Shown piece by piece: positions 34,505 to 45,644 of a DNA stretch of 64,000 nucleotides. Location of the stretch: NCBI GenBank assembly GCA_963971425.1, contig OZ020514.1, positions 41,019,158-41,083,157 of the forward strand, written 5' to 3'. Each line of letters opens with the position of its first letter. Position 1 is the first letter of the stretch. The DNA comes from Bryoerythrophyllum caledonicum. Taxonomy: Eukaryota > Streptophyta > Bryopsida > Pottiales > Pottiaceae. The position numbers were made by a program, and so were the translations under genes. The notes beneath the pieces are model-generated. The model worked only from the letters and a program-made list of their open reading frames with translations, was not told where the DNA came from and ran no database searches.

Positions 34505-34720
34505 AATGCTTCAACTGAGAAATTGTCACCTTTCAAAGACCTTTACTAGTGGTACCAGTTAGAAACAACCTTTGTCAATACATGTATAACACATGGCAGT
34601 TCTACCTCAAGTTTCTTTGACAATTCTCCTTCTTCTCTCCATTCACTTCATCTTCCAAATATATCTCAACTATTTAAAATGTTGTAGCAACCACAAACAA
34701 CTCTTAAACTTTAACACTCT
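34505..34720 (-). repeat. Solo LTR of the minus-strand copia family
   Basis: The segment matches the LTR at 56222-56440: GACCTTTACTAGTGGTACCAGTT against GGCCTTTACTTGTAGTGCTA, then AACAACCTTTxTCAATACA, TACCTCAAGT, TTCTCTCC and TATCTCAACTATTT..ATGTTGTA. No internal copia domains lie beside it, so it is a solo LTR or a fragment. Confidence 0.6.
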
Positions 34721-35135
34721 TGGGACACCTCTCCAAACCATCACCAATATTGATACTATCTTCAACAAACACTACATCTTGAATCTTAAAGATTTTTATT
34801 GTCTCTATGCACTTAGACCAATACAATAGCCAAAAAATATTTACTTTGTACCATTTACATCAAGCTAATCCTTTATCAAACATCGAGCTAATCCTTTATC
34901 ACGACATTTAGACAAACAAATGTGCACAATGCATAGCTTGGTGCCGCTCTGAGTTTATTGTGGTGTATTGGTAACAAGAGCCGTCATTGGACATGGATTG
35001 CAAATGTAGACTACATTGGCCATCGCATCCACCTAAAGTTCTTGTTTAAGGCATAACACATGGATCATGTTCCTTGCCATATTTGCTGTAGTGCAAATTC
35101 TACAGTCTCCATCAATAAAGTTGAATGCCCAATTC

Positions 35136-35150
35136 AACTATTTCTGGACT
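35136..35150 (+). repeat. Left terminal inverted repeat of element B
   Basis: AACTATTTCTGGACT is the exact inverse of 52421-52435. A second TTCTGGACTAAGGA lies at about 35162-35175, and the inner side of the right end also has TAAGGA. The first motif B copy follows about 195 bp inside. Confidence 0.6.
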
Positions 35151-35345
35151 ATGAGGTGAATTCTGGACTAAGGACTAAATGAAAGATCCGGAGATGTGCC
35201 TCATAAAAGAGAGTGAAGCGTAAAAGCCGAGGAGTTTCGAGTACTTTTCAAGCATTAAATGCATCACCAATGACACTTATGAAGGAAGAAATGGCTAGAG
35301 CGACCAAATTTGAATTTAGACAATACGTGAGTCCGGAACATGCAG

Positions 35346-35531
35346 CCGGATATCTCCGGGTGAATATCAAAGTGGAAACCAGAAGAAGAACCGAGTCCTG
35401 AAAACAGAAATTAATGGACATACTGTACATCACAAATGTGTGGTTGGGAAACATGTGGTAGGGAAAAATGGGACAGAGAAGCGGACAGAAATTACTCGCA
35501 ATTGATAGAACATGCAACCGGATATCTCCGG
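35346..35531. repeat. Motif B palindromes near the left end of element B
   Basis: Two copies of the variant CCGGATATCTCCGG lie at 35346-35359 and 35518-35531. The surrounding AACATGCAGCCGGATATCTCC and AACATGCAACCGGATATCTCC also match, suggesting a subterminal repeat longer than the palindrome. They lie 3' of the last minus-strand exon. Confidence 0.8.
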
Positions 35532-35647
35532 ATGAAATCAGAGTAAGAGTCCAGTACTAAACTGTTTCATTATAAGAAAGTGTCATACAAAATATGAAGG
35601 GTAGCCGTTGATAAGAGGCGCGTGTAATCTACGGAGAATCGAATCAA

Positions 35648-36100
35648 CTATTCTAATTTTAGTGCTTTACAAATGCCCTCTACCCGTCCTGTATGGTGTC
35701 TTCCATATGTTAGATAATGAACTATAGCCTTTCTAGGATTCTTGAATGGATCTAGATCTGCAACAACAACAGATTTAGGCCACAAATAATGCCTTGTTCT
35801 AGGATTAAATGAGGCCTTCTTAAAGATGTGGAGAAACCTAACATAAATGGGCCTTCGAGTCTGTTTGTTGGCATAGCAAAAAAGAATATCTGATAAGATG
35901 TCTGGGGGCAATAACACTTGGGCCGCCTCCATGAGCCTATCTGGACGCATAGGAGACCAGATCCCGACATTGAAATACCGCAGTAGTATTCGAATAACAT
36001 CTGCGGTGTCATCAAAGGAAGGCAGCTGCGCGGATCGGGACTTGGCCGAGTCAAGGACCTCATCCGAGCAGAGAGGACCACGGAGAGATATGATTATGAC
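35648..36100 (-). CDS. Element-B second FCP1/HAD-like exon, degenerate active site
   Basis: The exon starts after a good acceptor (TTTCGCAG) and runs to TAG at 35648-35650, 151 codons. It follows an FCP1-like layout: VIIISLRGPL at motif I, VGIWSPM at motif II (WSS/WSP type) and VVVADLDPFKNP at motif III. The motif I aspartates are gone (SLRGP instead of DLNGV), so it cannot use the HAD mechanism and is probably structural. It follows the intact-looking FCP1 exon at 36453-37126 in the same orientation and may be a tandem duplicate or the end of the same gene; the intron between contains one motif B (36192). The FCP1 call for this copy is by motif spacing only. Confidence 0.5.
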   Translation of the reverse strand, partial: VIIISLRGPLCSDEVLDSAKSRSAQLPSFDDTADVIRILLRYFNVGIWSPMRPDRLMEAAQVLLPPDILSDILFCYANKQTRRPIYVRFLHIFKKASFNPRTRHYLWPKSVVVADLDPFKNPRKAIVHYLTYGRHHTGRVEGICKALKLE

Positions 36101-36191
36101 CTGCGAAATAGATGGCACGACCATAGAATTAGAAATTGAACATTGAAAAGAAGAGAAAATATGGTAGGAGGAACTGAAGTCACATCCTGGA

Positions 36192-36205
36192 CCGGAGATC
36201 TCCGG
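36192..36205. repeat. Motif B palindrome between the two FCP1-like exons
   Basis: A perfect CCGGAGATCTCCGG lies 92 bp upstream (in reading direction) of the exon starting at 36100, in presumed intron or spacer. Confidence 0.85.
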
Positions 36206-36452
36206 GTGCCCCTCCCAGACCAACGTTCTGCAGTGGAAATGGTCAGGAGAATACTCAATAGAGTTCATAGATATTAAGGGTGAAGTTTGGGGGCGAGACA
36301 CCAACAATAACAAATAAAATGAAGGACCTCAACAAATAACGTTACTGACAAGAACGTTTGTCTTCAAAATTGAAAGGTCAAAATCCGACAGACATTCATG
36401 ACGAAACATTTACAAAGCATAGAGTTAATACTATCCACTATATTTCATTGTT

Positions 36453-37126
36453 CTAAGGCGCCGAAATTATGCCCTTCACCACGGAGCGAGCCTGAGTGGA
36501 ATTTTTGTCTACTGGATCACTGGCAAACTTCAATTGATTCCGTCTAACAAAGTCGGGAACATCCTCATTTGACGCTAGCAGTCCGGAGAGCCATGGGAGA
36601 AACACGGTGGTCAACCAGGCTTCACCCGAATTCCCAGTCCATGATGGCGGATGAACTACGCTGAAGGGATCGTTAAGGATGTTCTTTAGTGGGGTATCGT
36701 CCACAAGCAAGACATCCTTAGGAGATGTGGGCGACGCTTTGCTATTATAAACTGTCAGGTCCTTTAGGAAAATTGGCTTCTTTGGATGAGATGGAAGCAT
36801 ATATGATGTTTTTGTGCAATCGGCCTGTGTCAGGATTCTGGCGCCTTCCGGAATGGTAGCACCTTTCTTGCGCAACTCCTTGATGATATCCACAATATTC
36901 TTTTCCAGTACACTGCTCCAGAATGAGACAGTAGCCTTCTCTCCCACGAAGTTCAGAATTTCAGTGGAACCAGGCCTTACTTTGATGTCTCTCGGTTGTC
37001 CCTGTTTAAATTCCCCCCTGCGCACAAGAACTCCATTTAAGTCAAACACGACATGATAAACCCGTTGTTGTGTTACCTGATCCTCGATTGGAGGCTCTCG
37101 GACGATCGTCGTAAACTTCTTCAGAC
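36453..37126 (-). CDS. Element-B FCP1/HAD-like domain protein
   Basis: The exon follows acceptor GGGTTCAG and ends at TAG 36453-36455, 224 codons. It shows the plant FCP1-like layout: motif I YHVVFDLNGVLVRRGEF, then IKVRPGSTEIL, motif II VSFWSSVLEKN, KKPIFLKDL with the conserved Lys, and motif III DVLLVDDTPLKNILND followed by PFSVVHPPSW. The Asp nucleophile and the DD pair are kept; the second motif I Asp is Asn as in plant DLNG proteins. These proteins resemble CTD-phosphatase-type HAD enzymes, so a role at RNA polymerase II is conceivable but unproved. Upstream exons of the ParB/methyltransferase-like gene are in the same orientation and may be spliced to it. Confidence 0.8.
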
Positions 37127-37399
37127 CTGAACCCAAAATACGAGTACATCGGCTGAGATGAGGAACTTGTACAGCTTAGAGAAATTGCAAAGATACATAT
37201 AAAAGTGTTCCGCACTCAGAACCCAGAAATGCTGGATGGAAGAATGAGCACTATATAGATGATGGCACGTAAGTATGAATGTCCATATTAGGCACTTGGG
37301 ACAGTAGGTGTAGTATCCCTAGAAGTCTGAGCTACACCAGTGACTTGAGCAGTCTGTGCGGGGTTTCTGTCACCGACATCCTTCGACTGTGTTGATCAT

Positions 37400-38121
37400 G
37401 CCGCCACCTGAATACCAAGAATAGAGTGGTAAGAACACGGTCTGCGTAGAGTGAATTGTCCTGAGAACAATGAAGAAGGTTTCATGGACAAGTAACTGTT
37501 CACCTTATCTTTCTGGGCCCTTGTTTGAACTGTAGGTAGAGGAGGAGGAACTTTCGGCACAGGATTCTTGGCGATTGCATTCTTCTTCTCTTTTTGAGCC
37601 GGCTGCCCGTGGCTCCGCGGAGGGCTGCGCGGGGGGTTCATAACATGTAATTCACGCAATGTTTGTTGCGCCGATGCCTCATCCATCGTGTGATCGGTGT
37701 CACGCAAAGTCAGGTCCTCGGCAGTCTTGGACACAACCTCCACTTCAGGACGCGTCGTCAAAGGGTTGTCCAGCGGGAGATCTTCGGGTGCTCTGTGGGT
37801 GTGGTCGAACTCCAGGCGATTGGACATTGCCGTGTCATCGTCCAGATCTGGCGGAGGAGAACGTTGCCTATCGGAATGCGAATTGGTTTCCATTTGAGAG
37901 GGACGCCGTCTACCGTCCAGAGTAGAGTCGCTTGTTGAACTAGGCGAGGCACGCCTGACAGCAAGATGTGGTTCATCATCATTTACCTGCAATGGGTCGA
38001 TTGGGGTGCCCGCACCGATGATCCGAGCGGCTGTAGCCAAGGACTCAAGTCTAAAATTGGGAACCGCTGATGAACTTGGTTCATTCCGCACATCAACATC
38101 AAGCATCGTGGCATCAGTCGT
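37400..38121 (-). CDS. Element-B disordered linker exon (Pro/Ser/Asp-rich)
   Basis: The exon begins after acceptor GACGTAG at 38122 in phase 0 with the preceding exon (38345-38560), and stays open to about 37396. The product is rich in Pro, Ser, Asp and Arg (RRRPSQMETNSHS, PPPDLDDDTAMSN, PPRSPPRSHGQPAQ, KEKKNAIAKNP) with no fold I recognise. It takes the place of the Pro/Ser-rich, coiled-coil tail in element A. Its 3' end is uncertain: GT sites at about 37413 and 37391 are possible donors, and the next coding part is the FCP1-like exon at 37126. Confidence 0.5.
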
Positions 38122-38191
38122 CTACGTCACATTGACGAAGTTAGTGTGGAAAACATTAAGACGCAATACGAAATAAAACGGTATCATACAC

Positions 38192-38317
38192 CCGGAGATC
38201 TCCGGTTCAAAGTTGTCCGAGTCTACCGGGGGAACTAAAAATAAACATGGCAATGATAAAGACGAGTCCTAAAGAATGGAGGGCATCCGAATGGAATAAA
38301 CATCCGGAGATCTCCGG
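38192..38317. repeat. Two motif B palindromes inside an intron
   Basis: Perfect CCGGAGATCTCCGG copies at 38192-38205 and 38304-38317 lie inside the intron 38122-38344. Element A likewise has two motif A copies inside one intron. Confidence 0.85.
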
Positions 38318-38344
38318 GTCAGGTAGTATCCGTAGGCGTCATAC

Positions 38345-41300
38345 CTCGCCGGTGTAATTCATCCTCGACATAGCCCGTGTTTGAACCCCAGCGCCTTGGG
38401 TCGACCCAGTGATGTCAGTCTCCACTAACTCCTCAGGATCGGCGTCGATAACGTCAGCTAAGATATTCAAGTGGAATTTGAATATTTGTTCTGCGTAGGA
38501 TTCGGCATTTACTTTGGCATCTTCGCTGTTCACAATCTCGAGGACCCGCGCGTCGTGAGTCTGCAAACCAAAAAAAAATTAGGACGGCAATATCCAATTC
38601 ATATAACTGAATGCGGACCGGAAATCTTAGACATTGGATTGCTTGGGAAGGATGTCTTGCTTACCAAGCCGAGGTATGTAATATGTGATCCTCTATGAAC
38701 ATTGACGACCACCATACCCTCTCTAATGTATCCCGTGAACAGCGAATCGAGGACCGAGATCCTCAGCTGTGGGACACCGGTTTGCTTCCAGCGCTGGATG
38801 GTTTCTTTATGTTGAGCGGCTGAAAAGAAGGCCGGCATTTTTTCGGGGTGGCCTTTGAAGAGCCTCTTGAATGACTGAGCAGGCGTCTCGCTTGAATCGT
38901 ATTCATACAGGAATACGCAGTATACTGTCTCCTCGACCCCAATTACTGGAACCGGAAATCCATCACCAGGGTGGGGGAAGTAGTAGACGACATGCGTTGC
39001 CCACAATTTTACCTTGCCTCTGGACTCTCTCTGTCGAAGACTGATGTACCTCTTTAATTCAACGAATCCTGCGACGTCAGTGATAAGAACCGACGGTGAT
39101 CTGACCCTCGTCCGCCCGTCCTTCGTGTCCACTTCCAGATGGTCGAAAATGGATCGGAAGTCAAACACATCTAGCACCTGTGCACGGCATATGTCGTCTT
39201 TAACGCGGTAAAGGAAAAAAAAGTAAAAGTGAGGGTTAGTGACATTACGCCACTGCTGAATGTCCGGCATGATAAGTACTTCGGCGATCTCGCCCCCTCT
39301 GTCAGGCATAACCCTGCAGGTGTATTTGGAGTCGAACAGGGACATATCATCCGTGGGTGTGGCCTCGGCAACATCTTCAATGATGTGTTGACTCCAAATG
39401 GACACGAGGAAGTCTGGAGTGGGGTCGGTATCTTTGTTTATCGCCTTCAGTCGACCCTCAAGCCAAGCTTTACCCTTGGCAGAGTGATTAGCGGCGTCGA
39501 CCCAGGACTCGAGCTGGATCCTTCCAATATTCCTCTCTTCGGCAAATGCGTCCCACTGCTCCTTCGTGTATGGGACGAAGTCAGCAGACTTCGAGGGAAG
39601 GGGGTGCGACTTGTATTTAAGCATCAGTTCATTCTTCATTGCACGGACTCTCTTCTCTCTGTTCGCCGCATTTTCGAGAGTCTCCGCCTGCCCTTTCATA
39701 GTACCTTGGTTTGCCGCTTTGGAGGACTTCACACAGACCTTCTTCTCGAGCACTAATTCCGCGAGGTAGTCTAGGTCTTCAGCGCGCATTTTGTAAAGAG
39801 GCTTGAAGTCGTTCTGCACCAGAGGTTTCCGCTTCAGCTTAGCTGGGTCTCCCGTCTTCCCGTTGAAGTCTGGTAAGACTCCAGCGACGAACAGCCTGTC
39901 GATTCGGATCCACTTCTGGACCACCGCATCATCCATCTCAAATAGAAGTGGGACCTTCGCGTCTTTGGGGTCTGTTTTACGGAGGTGTGTAAAAACCGTT
40001 GGCACCACTTGCCGTTGGAACGTCTGCAATGAAAACAATTACAGGGTGTAAGCAGCCGGAGATCTCCGCATGATTGGTTTGGTTGCTGTGAGGATAGAGC
40101 ACATCCACGGAATAAAAAATATTTTCAGGTTGAGAATGTATATTTATCGAGAATGCGTCAGATTGAGGACGACCATACAGTTGGGGGGCTGGTTTACCGA
40201 ACTCAAACCACTTCACTCTGCACGTCTGCAGCTGTTCAGTGAAACTCTGCTCCTTCCGCAAACCCGTCAGATCTTGGTTAAGAGCGCGCGAGAGCTGTAG
40301 CAGGGTCATGTCTTTGGGGTCCGGTTTTGTCCAAACCGGGATGATAGAAAAGTGGGAGATCTCTTCGAGCGTCCACCTTGCTGGCAATTCGTGTGATAAA
40401 ACCTTGTGCGCCGCCACAGTATGCTGACCTCCGATAATGTAAAAGTGTGTCGAGTCCCTCAGGCAGTCCTCCTTCGTCGGCTTGGTCGCGAAAAACTCTA
40501 CCTTACTTCCTTCAGGTTTCTTCTTCAGTGGCAGGACTCGAATGTGAATCTCAGGTGCCGTGGCCTTCGAAGACGCGCGAACTGCGTTGATAATTCCTTC
40601 AAGCCGTTCTTTCTGGATGCCCCTATATACTAATCCTCCAGGGGGGGCCCGGTGCAGCTTATCGAAATGAACGAGCTTCACGACATCCTTCTTCGTGTCA
40701 GGGTCTTCTACTGTCAAAGGCTTATTATTGTGTATGTAAACGTTTTTGAACGCGTCGTCGAGTACCTTACCAATTGCTTCCACTTCAGTCCGCTTCATTT
40801 TGGTGAGGCCAGCCTATGTGAAGTTCAGGCACCTTTCGATCGCGAGGCCAGGCTCATCGGCCTTCGCTTTCTTCCCCTTCTCCGCCCGCGATGAAGAACC
40901 TGGGGTCGAAGTCTTCAAGGTGGTCTTGCGTTTTCTTGCCAAGGTCGATGCTGGTGTCAGAGACAGATTGGGAGTTGCGTCTGGAACGGGCATTCGGGAC
41001 TTCTCTTGTGCTTCAGCCATCCACTTCCACTGCTCATTCACGTACTCCGGATACCACGTATCACCCGGTGGAGGGGCAAATAAAAAGTTCTCACTCTGGC
41101 AGGTCTCCACCATCTCATCCGAAATCTTAGATGATTCTAGGATCAAGCCGTATATATGTGGCTCGGTGGAGGAGTCCACGTTCTCCTGGACGATAACGAG
41201 ATTGACCTCGTCATCAAGACCCTGCAACTCGAGAACCTGGAGACCAATGTCGGGGTGACCCCGTTTGCCTATCCGAAGCTGAGGGACGAATTCCCAGGCA

Positions 41301-41474
41301 CCGTCAGGGGTTTTAATGAGCTTGATGCCCCACTGGGTTATGCTCTTTCGGCAATTGTATACGTAGCCGACATTGTGTATCCCTCTGTAGACAAACTCAG
41401 GGAGCCAATACTCTACAAATGCCCCAAGTTTCCCGGGTCGACATTCAGTCGGAAGTGTGGTTGTCCACGAATCC
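38345..41474 (-). CDS. Element-B ParB-like/degenerate DNA-methyltransferase-like protein
   Basis: Minus-strand exons: from acceptor CTTGCAG at 41475 to a donor near 40.15-40.2 kb, then 40023-38665 and 38560-38345 (104-bp intron, GTAAGC..TTTGCAG, phase 0). Domains in order: an N-terminal domain; a basic linker (ARKRKTTLKTS, RAEKGKKAKA); a ParB-like segment with FYIIGGQHTVAAHKVL; a helical middle; and a methyltransferase-like region with VLITDVAGF at the motif IV position and MVVVNVHRGSHITYLGL at the motif I position, split by an intron where element A is split. DPPY and the glycines of motif I are lost, so catalysis is unlikely. An in-frame TAG at 40814-40816 lies in the linker; it may end a first gene, with ATG 40798 starting a second, but A reads straight through this point. 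The 5' exon was not found. Confidence 0.6.
40056..40069. repeat. Motif B palindrome in intron before the methyltransferase-like exon
   Basis: CCGGAGATCTCCGC, one mismatch, lies 33 bp upstream (in reading direction) of the exon beginning at 40023. The matching intron of element A (8375-8520) also holds a palindrome. Confidence 0.75.
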
Positions 41475-41635
41475 CTGCAAGATGATTTTGAAAGAACAAG
41501 CAGGCAGTTTAGAATCGATGCAATTGTCTGGTCAATAACAAGAATCCGAAACAAAATCACCTGACAAGTTCCTAGATGTTGAAACCATGAATCGTGCTTC
41601 CAAATCTGTATCACAGTGCTAGCAGGGGACAGTAC

Positions 41636-41910
41636 CCGGAGATCTCCGGCTGATTTGGGGAAGTCGAGTGCATCCGACAAGGAACGAATCCTGGCTTCTC
41701 TGACGGGTCTATTTCTGACCTGAACCGGAGATCTTCGGTTAATGACCCCTCCACGCGAATTTCCACTGTTTCGATACGTCCGGAGATCTCTGGCTGCTTT
41801 CGAGAATAACTAACGCATGTATAGGGTTTACATATTCATCTGATCGCTACATCATCCGGAGATCTCCGGCTGATTACTGGAACTCCGTATTTTCAGCCGG
41901 AGATCTCCGG
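41636..41910. repeat. Motif B palindrome cluster upstream of the ParB-like gene
   Basis: Five copies lie at 41636-41649, 41725-41738 (CCGGAGATCTTCGG), 41780-41793 (CCGGAGATCTCTGG), 41856-41869 and 41897-41910; the others are perfect. This mirrors the four-copy cluster upstream of the same gene in element A. Confidence 0.85.
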
Positions 41911-43470
41911 CAGAAGCACGTACGGCACTTCGAAGCACTAATCGGATCATATCAGGACTCGAATATTTACATTCATTTACAGAGAGGTTTGACGTGTAAC
42001 TCTTGAAGTTTGACATACTAAAATAACAAGTTACATAATTGAGAACATAAATATATGTATCAAATGAGCTCACACAATTCTGTTATAACTCGACCTTACA
42101 CACTAGAAGAAGAATCCGCTAATGTTTCGATGGAACGCCAAATTTGACGACTCTACATGGATTAAACTATATACATTGAATCGAACCAGACTCGACAGAC
42201 TCAGTGAGGAAAAACACATTCAAACATTCCTGGAATTCCAAAATCATTCGCATATTCATGAATAGATATACAAATATGTTCACGGGACAACAAAAAACCA
42301 ATCGACTATAGCCAAACAGACATCTGAATTCTAGTACGCAATTTTTGAGGTTTTTCAAAATCATTCAAGTGTTCGTCCACTCCGAAATAATAGAACTAAT
42401 TCGGAACTCACTCAAAAAAAGGAACCCCACCTGGTCGCCCGGACTGAGCATAAACAGTTCAATTGTGTATACTTACCGGTTTCCATCCCACGCAGTCTCA
42501 TTCCACGTCCCTGCTGTAGTCGCCATTTCGCAATCTCCTCCAGTAACTGCTCTGGATTAAAGCGTATACACAACTCTGCAGTACATAAGCATTCAACAAC
42601 TCAGAACGACAAACTATACAATCTCTCAAATGCCCTAGAATGTATGGTCCAGTTCTGACATACAGGAATTCGGTGGAATAAATTTCAACACTGCATAAAT
42701 TGCTCAATTACGGCCCTTCGAAACTGAATGCACATAACACTAGAACCCTAAACCCTAAACCCTTCTATTTCGCTCAAACGATTATCAACATCAGTACTAT
42801 TCAACTCTCTCGAACCCTAATGAAGCTTACCGAACCCTACACCTGCTCCAGTGACAATTCTATGAAGTCCTGTGCAAATTCAACTGAAATTTCACTGAAA
42901 GCCATTTTTGAGACTTTATATACCTCTTCACTTGCCGAATCGGCGCACCCGTATGTCGTGGTCGTTCGTGTTGACGCCACCCTCAACCGCAACGTCGTTC
43001 ACTCTTGGCTGCTGAATCTAGGCGCTCTTCAAATCTCTTCCTAACGCATTCGCTCTCTTTCAGTCCTACTCTCTGACCTTCAGTCCATATCTAGTTAACA
43101 ACCTCTCCACGGCACGCTCAATGTCCCTCACATAAATCAACACTCACCTCGCACACCAACGGCCTCTCACAGTGCATACGAAACTAACCTATTGCGTCGA
43201 CGCCGACTCCGCAAACCAAGAAAGAAAACCCCTCCCGCCACTTCCGCTCACTACCTTCGACATTACGAAGACTAAAGCCAAAAAAATCAAGAAATGGTTC
43301 ATTCTTGGAGTTCCCAAAACCCAAAGAGGACAAGCTGGACGGCTCAAGGGTGTGACGGCTCATGATGACAGTGGGTGAAGTTAAAAATCAGCTGAAATGA
43401 CGTACATGTACAACGTGTCCATTTCACAATCATGACATTGTCAATGTCGTGAGCATGCGTGAGAAGACGT
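41911..43470 (-). promoter_or_regulatory. Probable leader and promoter region of the element-B minus-strand genes
   Basis: No coding frame is supported. Telobox units AAACCCTAAACCC (about 42744-42760, TTAGGGTTT on the coding strand) lie about 1.3 kb upstream of the first recognised exon, as in element A. Additional AACCCTA boxes follow at about 42813 and 42835. The region 42840-43380 is less AT-rich and may hold the transcription start; TGACGTACATGTACAACG lies near 43397. Confidence 0.4.
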
Positions 43471-43473
43471 ATT

Positions 43474-43535
43474 GATACCCGGTTTCATGGGTATTAGATA
43501 TGACTATAATAGATACTCGGGTTCACCGGGTATTA
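43474..43535. repeat. Two imperfect palindromes of a third type
   Basis: GATACCCGGTTTCATGGGTATTA at 43474-43496 and a 24-bp relative at 43512-43535 (GATACTCGGG, TTCA, CCGGGTATTA) are both imperfect inverted repeats 15 bp apart. They differ from motifs A and B and occur only here. They may be a fragment of another repeat. Confidence 0.55.
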
Positions 43536-43569
43536 GAGTAATAATTATACTTGAATTTAAAACAACATT

Positions 43570-44840
43570 AGTGGAAAAGCTGAATCTCCCTTTCCGTTAC
43601 TCTCCCTCCCTTCTTTCCCTCACTTGTTTTTCTTATTTTTGTTTTACTCTCCCGTCCTTCTCCATCTCCATCTCTTTTTTAATCTTGATTCTAATATTTT
43701 TTAGACTCCTCGTGATTTCAATACTTACACATTCTATAATTAACTTTCTACTCTAAAAGAATCCCTTACTCTCCCTATTTTACTCTTCCTCGCCCTTACT
43801 CTCCCTCCCCATCTCTTTTTTACATTTGATTTTCTTTTTAGATTCCCCTTATTACATATTCTAAAAATATAAACTACTCTAAAAATAAATCCCTCAAGTC
43901 TCTCTCTCTCTTACTCTCCTTTATGTCCCTTCTTTACTCTCCCTCCTACTTGTTTTTTACTTATTTTAGTTTTAGTCTCCCCTCCTTCTCCATCTCCATC
44001 TCTATTTTACTTTTGAATTTTTAAATTTTTGGATTTCTCCTTATTTCAATAAATTCACATTCTAAAAATAATGAACTACTCTTTAAAACAATCCCGCACT
44101 CTTCCTCGCCTACTCTCCCTAGTATCCCTTACTTTCCCTATCCCTTACTCTCCCTCCCTTACTCTCCCTATCCCTTACTCTCCCTCTCCATCTCTTTTTT
44201 ACATTTTATTTTATTTTTAGATTCTCGTTATTACATATTCTAAAAATATAAACTACTCTAAAAGTAAATCCCTCAAGTCTCTCTCTCTCTTACTCTCCCT
44301 CCCTTACTCTCCCTCCTACATGTTTATTTATTCATTTTAGTTTTACTCTCCCCTCCTTCTCAATCTCCATCCTTAGTTAATAATATTGAACTATTGTAAT
44401 AGTATTTTTTAACTATCCTATTTTTTCCCTCACTTGTTTTTCTTATTTTTGTTTTATTCTCCCGTCCTTCTCCATCTCCATCTCTTTTTTAATCTTGATT
44501 CTAATATTTTTTAGACTCCTCGTGATTTCAATACTTACACATTCTATAATTAACTTTCTACTCTAAAAGAATCCCTTACTCTCCCTATTTTACTCTTCCT
44601 CGCCCTTACTCTCCCTCCCCATCTCTTTTTTACATTTGATTTTCTTTTTAGATTCCCCTTATTACATATTCTAAAAATATAAACTACTCTAAAAATAAAT
44701 CCCTCAAGTCTCTCCCTCCCTCCCTAACTCTCCCTCATACTTGTTTATTTATTTATTTTAGTTTCACTCTCCCTATTTTATCTGAATCTCCATCCTTAGT
44801 TAATAATATTGAACTATTGTAATAGTATTTTTTTTTCTAT
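43570..44840. repeat. CT-rich nested tandem repeats
   Basis: The stretch is built of CCCTTACTCTCCCT-type units. A block of about 260 bp beginning CACTTGTTTTTCTTATTTTTG recurs at 43621 and 44431, an 810-bp period. A subunit of about 360-430 bp (ACTTGTTT..ATTTTAGTTTxACTCTCC and CCATCCTTAGTTAATAATATTG) recurs near 43950, 44313 and 44738. Long pyrimidine runs on the plus strand make it strongly strand-asymmetric. No coding sequence is supported. Confidence 0.8.
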
Positions 44841-45459
44841 TCCATTCTATTACATTATTCAAATTAATGCATAGGTTTCAAAGATATATTCATATTTTAT
44901 GTAGATTGTTGTTACCTTTTTTCTTAAATACTTTGTGATATAAAAACTACATGAAAATGGTTGATTTAATGTGTTGCAAACCAAGCGCCAACTCCTAGTC
45001 ATACTACTAAAATCATAATTTGCGCAGTAAACCACGGAGTGAACTATCACGTAGTCAACCATGCAGTGAACTACAAAAACGCTACAATCAACTGCGTTGT
45101 CAACAATATAGTGAACCATTCCACCTTTTACTTTTTAATACTTTTTAATATTATAAATACATAAAAATGGTTGGGCTAATGCATTGCAAAGCAAGCGCCA
45201 AGAGCTAGTCTACTCTAAAATTAAATCCATTACCCTCCTTCTCTTCTTTATTCTCTCTCTAACTAAATTATAATGTATCAAAATAAATAGTTATTGTTCA
45301 ATTCTCGCTAAATTTCTTTACACTCTATAGTATCCAGGTTTTTTTTAAAAGTTATGGTTATCGATAAACTTAAGGTTATAGTTCATAGTTATAAAATATT
45401 TTTAATTTATACATTTATAGGTGATATAAGCCCTCAACCTTCATGAACTCAGACCCCTC

Positions 45460-45640
45460 CACGGTGAACGGTGAACCCTGAATCCTTAACCCTAAACCCT
45501 AAAACCGTGAACTAGAAACCGTGAACCCTAAACCCTACACCGTGAAAACCATGAACCCCAAAACCTAAACCCTAAAACCCTAAAACCCTAAACCCTAAAC
45601 CCTAAACCGGACACATTAAACCCTAAACCCTAAAACCTGA
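45460..45640. repeat. Interstitial telomere-type repeat (CCCTAAA)n
   Basis: Units of AAACCCT, some with an extra A, run from about 45487 to 45640. They are mixed with short interruptions such as CCGTGAAC and CCGGACACATT. This is the Arabidopsis-type plant telomere sequence. It lies in the motif-free centre of element B and could be an old break-repair scar or an enlarged telobox cluster. Confidence 0.85.
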
Positions 45641-45644
45641 TGCA

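Noticed and set aside
39229-39756. Plus-strand frame of 175 codons
   Set aside because: It lies opposite the intact minus-strand methyltransferase-like exon, which has homologous sequence in element A.
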